A stretch of 64,000 bases of DNA. Origin: Phylloscopus collybita. Taxonomy: Eukaryota > Chordata > Aves > Passeriformes > Phylloscopidae. The notes beneath the pieces are model-generated. The model worked only from the letters and a program-made list of their open reading frames with translations. It did not search any database and was not told where the DNA came from. Made by a program: the position numbers and the translations under genes. Location of the stretch: assembly GCA_027886175.1 (NCBI GenBank), contig JAJNNQ010000006.1, forward strand, positions 12,468,001-12,532,000. Reading direction: 5' to 3'. Of this stretch, positions 39,001-51,000 are shown one piece after another; within the stretch, counting starts at the first letter, position 1, and each line of letters opens with the position of its first letter.

Positions 39001-42000
39001 CATGAGAGACAGACCTACGGTTTTAGTTGATTGTTTAAGCTTCCAATATATAGTGATGAATTTCAGTTGTCCGGCTTCTTGACGCATACAGATGAGATTA
39101 GTGGGCAGTTCTTGAGTTTCACCATTGCCTTCATGACTTCACTGTCTTCATTCTATTCCTGTTTCGGTCAACCTCAGTGGACGTGAAACGAATCCTGTAG
39201 CTTCCTGCCAAAATAGCAGAGCAGAGTGTGGGCTCACAAATCCAGCTTCCCTCCAGATCATCTATGAGTATGACAGTGGCTCTGATTCAGAAGATGAAAG
39301 AAAGCTGCCTGACCTTGTTTTGGATGACTTAGCAAATCGTAGATTTCTAGTCAAAAAGAGCCCTGTAAGCTCTGCTGCACCTGGACATCATTTCATGTTG
39401 CACAATGACTCTCCTAAATCTTGCTCGCAAGAAAGTTATCCAGCTGGTCCACTAGCTGCAATGCTTGAACCACTGAGGTCAGAGATACTAATCCAAGATC
39501 CAATAACTATTGCATTACCTATATCGCAGCCCTTATAACTCCATAAAGTTAGTCTTCTAATCAGCATTTTAACACAGCTGATAATTTGATACGCTTTTTC
39601 TGTCAAATTTTGTATTTTTGTTGGAGGAGATAGGATGCTGATATAACCATTTAACTTCTTTTAATTTTTTTTTAATTTAATATATCTTATTATTTCTGGT
39701 GCTGCAGTGATGAAATTGAGAACTAATACGCTTCATTCACAAGGCTGAGCTCCTGAGCCAAAAAGCATGTGTTTTTGCATTCCTTATGTCAAGTTGCACC
39801 TAAAATATCTTAACTGATTGGATATTTTGAACAGTAACCAGAGGAGGCAGAGGCAGTTGGATACTAAAGAGGAAAACAAACCAAGAGTTAACAGTCCTTC
39901 ACAATTATCTGGGTATTTTGATGAGGACGAGGAAGAAGTAGGCATCCCAAACATTGAAAAAGATGATCTCTATTTTCGCAAGCTAAGTTCTTCAGCACCA
40001 AATACAGTTGTTGCTTTTGACAAATTTCTTCCTAAGTTTTGGACTCCAGAGGAAGAATTGCTATGGAAAAAAATCAAGAAATCCTCTTTCAAACCCTGGT
40101 ATAAAGAGATTCAAGGGTTCAGGTGCGTTTTTATGCATGCCTGTTTCCTGTGTGCAAAGCCTAAATAAAGTGTGGTTCTATGACTGAATTTTTTTAATTT
40201 TTATTGCCAGTGTAGCAGCAGGATATATTTTATTATTTTTTTCTTTTTTTTTTGAAAATAATTGGAATATTATTTTTGTTATACTGTTGCACTGTTACCA
40301 CTGTGCATTTTACTCAGTGAGTACACTTCATGCTTTTTTTTCTTTCTCCTCTGCTCATTCTTTGTGCTGCTGCACAGTAGAAAGAGATCAGATTCTGAGG
40401 ATGAGGAATTTGCTTACAAACAAAGCTCTACCATTGTTGCTAATCAACCAAGATCAAGTTTTGACTGGAACAGTAGCTGCAGAAGGGACCAGAATTATAA
40501 GCCAACTGCTGAATATGTGGGAAGCTCATTGTCACAGATTGCAGAAGGAAAAATCTTGGAGTCTTCTGATCACCCCAGGTTGATACTGCTGCATGAGCTG
40601 TTCTCTTGATGCATCAAAAAGAAATGGCTGGATAGGCAACAGCTAAATGAAATTAAACCACGTCCCGTGATGTCGTGCTTTTTTTGGTTATTACTATTTT
40701 GCTGTTTTGTTGGGTTTGGGTTTTTTTTCTTTTTCAATGTAGCCATAAGTTGCTGGCCTTCTGAAACATGTAAATGTGAACATGTAACATGCTGCATAGG
40801 GTTACTGGCTTTGTGTGTGAGCATGTAAGTGTGATGTTTCTGAGCAGGTTAGGATGCCAGGATACCTTTGCATTGGTTGGCGTGTGCTGCGCTACGGTCA
40901 GTGGTGGTGAATGCCAAGTGGTGTCATCATTCTGCTTGGGATACTGCAAGTCTAAGCCAAATGTATATTGCAATACGTTGTGATCTGCTTGTCTCTTGCT
41001 AGTTAATGATATTTTTACTTCCCTCCTTTTGTTTTATATGCTTCAGTCAGTTTTCGTTACTTCAGGCCCTGCAAAAATACACTGACTACGTGTCTTCTGA
41101 AATGGAGACCAGAATTGATCCCACATCTGGCCCTAGGCTCATAAAATGTAGAAAGAATGTTTCCTTTATACCAGGAGGCAAGCAAGGAGATGAGGAAAAT
41201 GGATATTTATATCCAGATTTGGAAAACGATGATTTGTTCGTTCGGAAAACTGGGGCTTTCCATGTGAATCACGTTGTTCTTCAAGACCCCCGGTATTTAA
41301 AGAAACTCTCTGAGCAGGAGCCTCCTCTAGAGGGTGAGATAATTCTGCAACCCAGAGAGGGCCAAACTGTGATTCCAGATTTGGAAAAGGATGACATGAT
41401 TTTTCGTAAAGTCCTCTCTCAGAAAAAAGAGGTACCTTTATCAGGTGCTCCCGACAAGTATCACCCAGCGCTGTTTCCTGATCCATGGAGTCTTCCAGAA
41501 GAGATCCGGTCCAAATTTCTCTGTTTACTTGAAAAAAATGCGATGCCAGAGGAAAGGAAGAGCAATGGCAGAGTGCTGTCACCATCTTTACACCATAAGA
41601 AGGACGATATGCTGACCCGCAAGATTGAATCTTGGAAAGTGGGAAGCAACGTCCAGCCAGTAAATTTTATCCCAGGTCCATGCAGTGAAGAAGACTGGAA
41701 GAAGTGGGAAGCAATCAGGGAGGCCAGCAAAGTTAGACACAAGAAACGGCAGATGGTGGAGAGGTCAGGTTGTGTCCTGCACAGATTGAGTGCCCTTGAA
41801 CCCTTCCCATTCAGAAAAGCATCATCCTGTGCTGAACCATTCATAGAGTGCCAATCTGCTATTTGTTCATGTCGTCCTTGAACAAGCTTTTTATTTGCTT
41901 TGAATAGAAGCTCATGACTGCAATACCATATTTTCAACAAAAAAATGATAACATTTTCTAGTTTTAGGCTGCCACTTTGGAGAAAATATGTTATCATTCC

Positions 42001-45000
42001 CTCAGGGCCAAAGTTCTGCATAAGTTTCTTTCCATGGTTGAACGGTAATAGTGACTATTCAAAAGACTATGGAGGCTAGAAACACTTTTTTTGTTCTACA
42101 AGATAATAGGTGAAAACATTCAGATAATTTCTGAAACACATGAATACCTTAAAGACAAAATCTGGAAACAGGCATTCTGATATTCTTGCTTGCACCTAAG
42201 TTTAAAAATGATTGTAAACTCTCCTGCTACAGTTCTTATATGATTAGATAGGGTGAAAAAAAAAGAAAAGTGTTTTGCCTACCTGAAATCATGGTGCATG
42301 CAAGTTCTGTGTCTGTGTAATATGTAATAAAGTCCACCATGGCATATTTTATTCTGCCAATACTATCCCCCAACTTTCATACAGTCTCGATTCATTCTTT
42401 CCTCTAATTCTTTCCAGGTATCCTCAAAATTTCTCTTGTCTGACTGAATAGTGTTTCTTAAGTACTTCCTATCTCTCCTTTGAATTTTGTATTTACTGGG
42501 GGAGAGTGGGGTTCCAAATGTTTACTTAGCTCTGAAAATACGGCATTGCAAGTTGCAGATGTCCCAGCTGTGCATCATTACTTTGTGACTAAGACACTTC
42601 TGTGTTCCAGTTGATATTTTGATGTCGCTGCATTTAATTTTTAAGCTTAATACTGTTAACAAAGTTCGAGCTTCACTGAGAAGTATTTCTGAAGTGCTTG
42701 GAAATATTGCATGTTTTAAAAATTAATTCAGTAGAATTAAATAGTTATATTATAAAATACCCATATTCAAGAATACTAAAAATCCTCTTGAATTGCCATG
42801 GATTAGTTGTGTTCAAGGATTAATGTGCTAAACTTCCATATAGGGTCTTTTATTCTGGTACACATCAAGTATTACTTTCGGTTAGTATCAGAAATGGTTG
42901 AAGTAAGAAGAAAACAACCTCTATAAGCCACACTTTTTGTTGGGACTCAAGCTGGCATTAATTTTAATTTATTGAAATGAGTCTCTTTTGAGCATCACGC
43001 TTTTCAGTAACACTGAAGTAGTGCAGAAATAATACAAGGTTCTATTTGTGCAGTATTGCTAAATAAAAAGTGTTGGAAACTTGCAGGCAGCCTTGTTCTG
43101 ACAGTTCTGCCCAACTTTGCCCATCATGCAAGTCCTGGTGTGTTTTTTGACTGGTGTCCAATTCCTGATGTGCTATTCCATGCTGGCTGGTTCCCAAGCT
43201 TTCAGTTTCCCCATCACTTTAGTGAGAGTGCTGGTCTACTAATGGTGTTGATGTTGTTACCAATATCAAGACACTGAATCTTTTCTTTTTTGGTTTCTGA
43301 TTTCTCAGACTATTTCAAAAGCTTTCTGATGAGCAAGGGTAAGTTTTATAAAAGCTTGAAAGATTGTAATGATATTTTTTGGCCTCTTTTCAGCTTTATG
43401 CATGCACAGTAGCTAAAAACTCATGCTGAAAACTTGTGCATGATGCTTTGTTGTTCTGTTCTTTGCAATTTACGTAATGAATGTAAGAGATAAAAGCCAT
43501 GTATATGGCAAAAGTTCTCTCTGCTGTCTCATGTATTCAAGTTATGGTTATCAGGCACTTAGAAAATCAGCTCTAATGTTTTATTCCTGCTGAAGTGAAA
43601 AGTTTGTTATTCTGTATTTAAATTAGGCTTTAAAACATTCAAAGCATGTAAAGGAATATTAACAAATATTTTATTTTGAAGGCTGTACAGCTAGAATCTG
43701 AAAACAATTACCAGTAGGGGTATTTATCATGAGATTGGTGAATGATCTGGGATTATTTTATATCTTCCAGGTGATTAAATGCTCAGTGGTAAAATTATAT
43801 ATGTGTGTCATGGGAACTTAGTTGTTTATGATTAATTGCAACTCAAAGAGAAATAATTTTGCCACTTATTGTGTGATGGCATGTTAAGTATTTGGGAATG
43901 CATGGTGTTCTAATGTTTTTTTTTGGTTTTTTTGGGGTTTTTTTTTGTTTGTTTGTTTTTTGTGTGTTTTTTTTGTTTGTTTTTTTGGGTTTGTTTTTTT
44001 TTTTTAATTTAAATTTAATTATTTATTTATTTGCTTCTCTATTTTTTACCCTGAGACAAACCTGGCAAATCATTAAATGCTTCCAGAAGTGTGAAATATT
44101 TCAGAAAAAGTTAGGTTTTAAGAGAGGGAGACTCAGAAGACTCAAGTCAGTAGTTAGGTTTTTCAGTTTAGATTGAAATTAAAACTAGGATCCAGTTCCA
44201 TGGTACGAATATATTTTTACTTAGGTTATATTTTCTTCAGGTCAAGATTTTCTTGTTTTGTTGCAGGCAGATATAGTAAGTCAAGAGAAAGAAGTGGAAA
44301 CTATAGTTGTTTACGTTTTCTTGAACTCATCTGGAACAAATTTAATACACCCTTATGTTTAATACACCCTTATGTAGTATTTGGTTACTCCAAAACTGTT
44401 CTATGTGTGATATAACTTAAGCATTAAAAATATGGAAAAGAACTGTACAAGACAAGAGTTTCTGCAATAGTAACCAGGTGATTTTTGCTGAATTTGGCAC
44501 TCTTCTCATTCAGAAAATAGATAAGCGAGCAGATATGAGCAGTTAATGCCCAAGCCTTTATTTCTAGAGGCCAGAGGCCAGTCTTGTGTTACCAATGAAA
44601 GTGAGTTCAGCCTCTTGGGAGGAAGTGAGAGTCTCGTTTGTTAGTTCAGAAATCTCCTGGAATGCAGCAGATTAGAGCAAGGCTCTCTGTTTTGTTTTTT
44701 ATCTGATTTTCCATCATATCAGAGAAGTGCCACATTTTCAAGTCCTGTTAGAACTTAGTTACATCCCTCTATAACTCATACTTTGGATAAATGAAAACAA
44801 AGGTATTTTTGAATACTAAGAAACAAAAACTCCTCCAAGCCCTCAAAACCTAGCTTTCTCTTTGTATTACACCACTGAACCTTATGATGAAACACCTGCA
44901 TTTTGCTTACTGTCTCAGAGGCTTGTGGTCAGATCTCGTCAGGAGGCTTGTCCTGTGTCTGAACTAAATGTCCTGTTATGTTTATCACCATAGTGTGAAA

Positions 45001-48000
45001 GAATAAAGGAAGAAATAGCATGTGGTGGGGGAGAGCATGAAAGGTGAGCTTTGAGGAATTTAGGTTAAAGGGACCTAGCAAGTAGGAGTTCCTGGGGTGA
45101 ACTGTAGCCATGTCAGAGAAGTTAGGAGGAAGACGGCTGTGTTCTCCTAACTTGAATGAAAAGCATCTCAGAGGCTTGGAGGGGATCAGCATAGGCTAGT
45201 GGGGCCTGTGACAGCCATGAACCAAACATTTAGCAGTGGGTGACTCTTAATCTTTTGGAAATGTGCATCAATAACTGATTTGATTTTATGATTAGCCTAA
45301 GGAAGGAAAGAACAGGAGGTGATACTGGAGGTGTTAAAGGAGAGAAGTCAAAGGATGGGAATTTGGACTTGGGGGTAGGGCATGCCTTTTGGGTCAAAGA
45401 AAGAAACAACTTTAATAAAGAGAATAACAAGTTAAATTGGAAATAGCAGTGTTCTATGAGGAGCTCAATGTTAATGATCAGTGTGGAGATGTACAGAGCT
45501 GCTTATTCCCTTAACCTGATTTTATTTGCTCAAATACCTAACTAATGACTTGTGTGTTGGCACTACAGCACATCCCAGTCTTTCCCATTCAGCTGCCTCT
45601 GTGTTTCCTGCTCCATTCAAAATAACACTCGTGAGCATTCAGTTATACTAATATAAATCTTTCTCTCTCTCTGAAGGTTTCATTTGTGTACACGAGGGCT
45701 AGGATGTTATAAAGCTGACTTCTCTTTTCCCTTTCTAGGAGCAAATCTTTGAATGATGTCAGTGCAGAGGAGCTGCAGACGCTGCGCAAAATCCGTTATG
45801 AGGAGCTGCAGAAGATAAAAGAACAGTTACAAGAACAAGATCTAAAGTGGCAAGAAGTAAGGCCTCATTCTTACCTCTCCTTGTGTGTCCTGATTGAAGG
45901 ACTGGGTGACACCTGCCTTCAGTGTCCCTAGTAAACAAATTTTGGCATGTGTGCAGCAATTCATGGGACTCTCTTCTAAAACAATTCATCTCACGCAGCT
46001 ACTAGAGTTTGTGGGGATTCCTGATTAATGCAGAACTGAAATTATTTTAAATACCATCCTAAGTTTCTGATTAAGGCTCCAGGGTAAGACTTGTGTGTAT
46101 TGTAATAAAGCCTTCAGGCTTGATTTCTGTAGACATAAAGAGAAGTTAGAGCATAGTTTCTTGTGTTATCTGCAGTTTTTGAATGCTTTTTTTGGAGAAA
46201 TGATTGGAATGTCTGAGTATTTGATCCTCTGGGAGAAAGGGGAAGAAATAATACTTCCCTGTACAAATTCTTGAGGCTTCTATCCCCTAATAATTCTGTC
46301 TTAAATCCAGCTTGTAAACTGTATAATAGCTTTGCACAGCATCATAAGCATATCTAAAGACTTTCCAATTTATTAAAATCTCTGCCTGACAGTGAGTATC
46401 AACAAGAAGCTGAAATTAAGAACAAAGCACCAAACAAAGAGTTCATGGTAGTTTGTTTAATGCATCTCAGTTCTAATATTCAGTACTTCCCTTAACTCAG
46501 CTCTGGTATTTCATGGACAATATTGCCAGTTCACATTGCGGTTTTACAGAAATGAAGAAACTACAGAAATATCTGTTTTCAATTTAGAATTTATGGCATA
46601 TTTATTGTCAAGCTAGTGTATCAGTCTACCATAGAAGTGATTTGGAAAAATGATTATATCCCAAACTCTAAAGCCCTCAACAAAGAAATACAGATGGCAT
46701 TTGCATTAGTTTTCAATTATGTGCAATTGGGTGAAGTATTTTTAGAATAAAACTGAAAATGTTAAGGGGGGGAAAAATGGGCCAAATGACATGCAGTCCA
46801 ATAATTACAATTGTTAACTTCAAGAGGCAGTGAGCCTGCAACCTAACTAGAACGTGACAACCGCTTTATCATTTAGGGCAAAGATGCATGAAAATGTGGC
46901 TGTGATGCAGACATGTAAATAAAATCAGGGCACTAAATAGCATGTAATGGGATGCCTCTGTATGTCTGTGAGGCCTTGAGAAAATCTGCTGGTATACATT
47001 CATGTTATTCTAAATAGGATCTAGCAAAATGGAAGAATCGTAGAAAGAGTTACACTTCAGAATTGCAAAAGAAAAAGGAAGAGAGAGAAGAAATTGAAAG
47101 GAGAGCATCTGAGGTGTCTGGAAGGAGTACCAAGTCACTGAAAGAAATGCAACAGGAGAGGTAATAGTCCTAATGGGAGTATTATGTTTAAGAACATATA
47201 TCCGAGTATTTTTATTCCTTTGAATTTTTGAGACGCATTTACCAGCAAGTTGCAATTGATTCTGCAGAGATCTTGACAACTTTAGTTGCAAAATAAAATG
47301 TAGACGTCTAGGCGATTGAAGGGCTGAATGCAATTTTCTAATGCTCTGTTTGCACAGAATATTAAACAGTTTTCTCTGTAAATGATATTTTACTCTGCTA
47401 TCCATAAATAAAAGTATTGACAAGTCAACATTTGCATTCTCTTTATATTACTTAAAACAATAGTACTGAACTGAATAGTTGCTTTTTCTGCTCATGGATA
47501 AAGTTAACTATTTCCCTCCTCTAGCACTGAATTTGCTATTTTTTTAGCCACTGTGGAGAACTGCAGCCAGAATTTTAATTGTCACAGATGTCTGTGACAA
47601 TTGTCTGTATGTCACAGAGCTGTAAACTTTTACTTGATTTCCCCTTACCCTATTTTTTCCTTTTGGTATTTACTTTCTGAAGAGTGAAAAGTGTAAACTG
47701 CACTATACCGCTTCTAGTGGTGACAGGCTTATTTATTTATGTATTTATTTATTTAAAATGCACATATGACTGGGCTGAAGGCAATATGCACATGACATGT
47801 GTTCATAAAAGAAATCTAATCTTTTAGATTTATTTGATTTTTTTTTTTTTTTTTGCTTATTTGTCAGGACAAAAATTAGTTGCTTGAATAAAAAAGTATG
47901 GATGCTAATTGTATTGAATGTTTGGTATTGATAACAGTCTTATAACTGATGTGTTAAAGATTATACTTGTAGTTGTTGTTTTGACAAAGGAATGAAGAAC

Positions 48001-51000
48001 AAAAAAAAAAAATTAGCTGAATTTCAGGGCACTGTCTTATTTTAGGTATCTAAAATTCAGCATGGCATTTTCATAGAGCAGAAACATCAAGCACAGTTAT
48101 ACAGTTCAGGCAGTGTTATAGGACTATCTTATTCCTGTTCTTTCCGAAATAATTCTGAATTTCTGAGGATGTTTAACTTGAATGTATGTGTATCTATATA
48201 ATATAGTTATCTATGTGTAGCTATATTATTTTCTTGGCAAAGATTTCTATCATGTTGGCAGCCTGATAATGTGATAGTAGTATGTCTGAGTATTATGAGA
48301 GTGCTGAACTGGGGAGGAGGAGGAGGAAGATAGATTAAAAAAATATATGAAAATGCTAATATATTTAAATTATGCTATTAATTTTCATTTACTGGAGATA
48401 TATTACTTGGCTTATGCTCTGCTTTAAACATTTACTAGTTGAAAGGCTTAGACCTGCCTGTTTGTTGGGTCACTTTTAACAGTCTTCATTCCCATAGGGA
48501 GGAGAGAGATCAGGACTCCTATGACCAGCAGAAACAGGAACCCAACTGGGCGTATTCCCTGAATGACGATGTGTTCAGTGAAGAAAAAGCACCTTCCACA
48601 GCAGCAAAAGATTGGTCAGCAGGCAAAGATTACCGTTTGGAAGAAGATGCTTCCTACAGCACTAAGGACAGCAAAAACGTGTATGCCACACAACCAGCCA
48701 AGGAGAACGTGCCGGAGAGCTCGGCTGCTCGAGACGCTCCTGCGCCGCGGGAGAGCCTGCTGCCGGAGCGGGAGCAGAGCCCGGCTCTTTTGTCCACTCG
48801 CTACTCAGTGAATGCTCAAACTGGGTCAGCTCAGGTTTCAGCTTCTCTCCCCAGAACTTACCAGAAAACTGACACTTCCAGGTTAACATCTGTGGTTACA
48901 CCAAGACCTTTTGGTGTCCACTCAAGAGGAATCTCGTCACTTCCACGGTCGTTCACGGTAAAATTCCGCTTCATTCCTGAAGTTTGTAAATGTGGGGTCC
49001 TCAATAGCTGGGGGAACAGTAGTTTTAATGTTTTGGTTTTATTTAAAAAGTGCCTCCTTTGTGATGAAGGCTGTGTTAATAGAGCAGGCAGTTTTAATAG
49101 TTATATTAAGTTAAGTCATGGCTTTAGATATTTACTTGTGTTTTTCTGCTTAAATGCACTCCTAGAATTAAAGCTGGTAACTACATTTGGTAAAATATTC
49201 TTTTTATGACTTGCAGTAAGTCTCCTTTGTGTGCTCTATCAAAAAAGCTGTCATTGGAGGTAATTATCTGGAGCCCAGTTAACATAATTAAGTGTTAAAG
49301 ATAACATTTTCAGGTGATAAAAAGTTTGCTCTGCTGATTTTGTTGAAATTTTGTCTGTGCTATAAAGCAATGAAACAATGAAATTGATTCCCCCCTGCCC
49401 CATTACTATGATGATTTTCAGTTATCCCCTAAATCCTTATTTGTTTCAATTTAAAAAGCGGTAAGAATGTAAATAATTCTAAGGAGACTACTTTAACAAG
49501 TTTATCTTAAGAAGACTGGAATATTTGTTCTGCAAGCATTTCAAGAGAAAAAATGTATTTTTCTAAGTAGGTAGTTAGCAATGGGCACAGGAACCAGACT
49601 TTGCTTCAAAGGGGGAGGTGGTTTTGTTAAAGATTACTGAAAGATTTAAGGGGGTTTTTTTAAAAGTACTTATTTACCAAGCTGTCATTTTTCTTTTCCT
49701 AGATGGATGATGCTCAGAAATACAATGGAGAAGTAGAAAAAGCTAAAAGAACTCAAACTTTGTTCACCAGCGTTTCCTTTTCACAACCAGACTCTGCACA
49801 TCCTCTCTCCACTGGTGCATTCAGAAGTAGAGGTGAGGAGGAAAAGGAGGAAAAAGGTGTTCAGTCAACACCTCCTCCTAGTTTGGCATTACCTTTAAAG
49901 TCCCAAGACCAAGATGCTGGAAGCAGTATTCCTAAGCCAGACTATGGCATTCTTCCTGATTCTCTTTCACTTGCATCTTATGCAGAAATTGCGAGTCCGA
50001 CAGAGCCTAAGGATTCAAAATCTATGGTAAGTGTGGAAATAATGTGATTACTTGGTGTAACTGAATGCCACAGCAGAATAAAAGAGAAAATATCTAAAAG
50101 TGCATCTAATGCAAGTATTTTTCTGGTAATAAGAGGGCATTTTGGATACCTGCTATTTCCTTTGATTTAATTTAGGGGAAAGAGAGTATTTGGGGAAGAA
50201 AAAAGTGTTCTTTTGCTGAGTTTTTCCCTGTCCTTTTTGTCACGTGCTTAATTTTGTCTATCATTCTAATTCAGAATGGTTCTACATATCATTTAATGCT
50301 TGCAAAGTTTTTTACTACTCTCCAAATTAGGACATTGTGCATATAATCAGGTGTGTGACAGATGAATTATCTGAGCTGCTGTAGCATTCATTTGCACTTT
50401 AAACTGGTGGTGGAAAATAGAGATGAACTTTTCAAAGGCCGGCCCTAAACATCAGTATAATACTATCCTTTTTTCTATCTGTTGTGGCTTGGGCGTTTTT
50501 GGTTTTTTATTTTCTTTTTTTTTTTTTTTTTTTAGCTATTTACTTGAATCTAATCAATGCTCATGGTAATTTTTAAGTAAATCACCATCTCTTTGTGCAT
50601 GTGCTTATTGGATGAGGGATTGGGTCTTCAGTGTTCTTTTTGAAATATTTATCTTAAGTGCTGTTTCCTCCAATTGATTGCATATTTCACCAACAATAGC
50701 TTTAATTTTTGATACCTTTCTGTACTATCTGATGATTCAGTCCATAACCCTTGACAGATTTGCATTCCTGATCCTGCTGTAAAACTTTATTGTGCCAGTT
50801 GCTTGGGTGAAGGTTATAAGACCTTGGATGTTGATTTATGAAATCACTTCCCATACTACCTTTTTAGAAATTAATTTGCTTCCGAACAATCCTCTTCCTA
50901 ATCACTTGTGGAAAAGAAATTCATTGCAGTTTAATACCCCTGATACCTCTAGACCATTGTAATGAATTTGTCATAATTTTTTAAAACTCTGATTCCGGTA

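Noticed and set aside
41166..42021. 139- and 186-codon ORFs on the minus strand opposite exon e9
   Set aside because: They are shadows of the strongly supported + strand exon, with no similarity or splice logic of their own.
43892..44176. 94-codon Phe-rich ORF
   Set aside because: It is translation of the T/G low-complexity tract.
50505..50540. Strong pyrimidine tract ending in TTTAG, like a splice acceptor
   Set aside because: The following sequence in the required phase reads CTA TTT ACT TGA, so an exon here would stop at once. It is probably a decoy T run.
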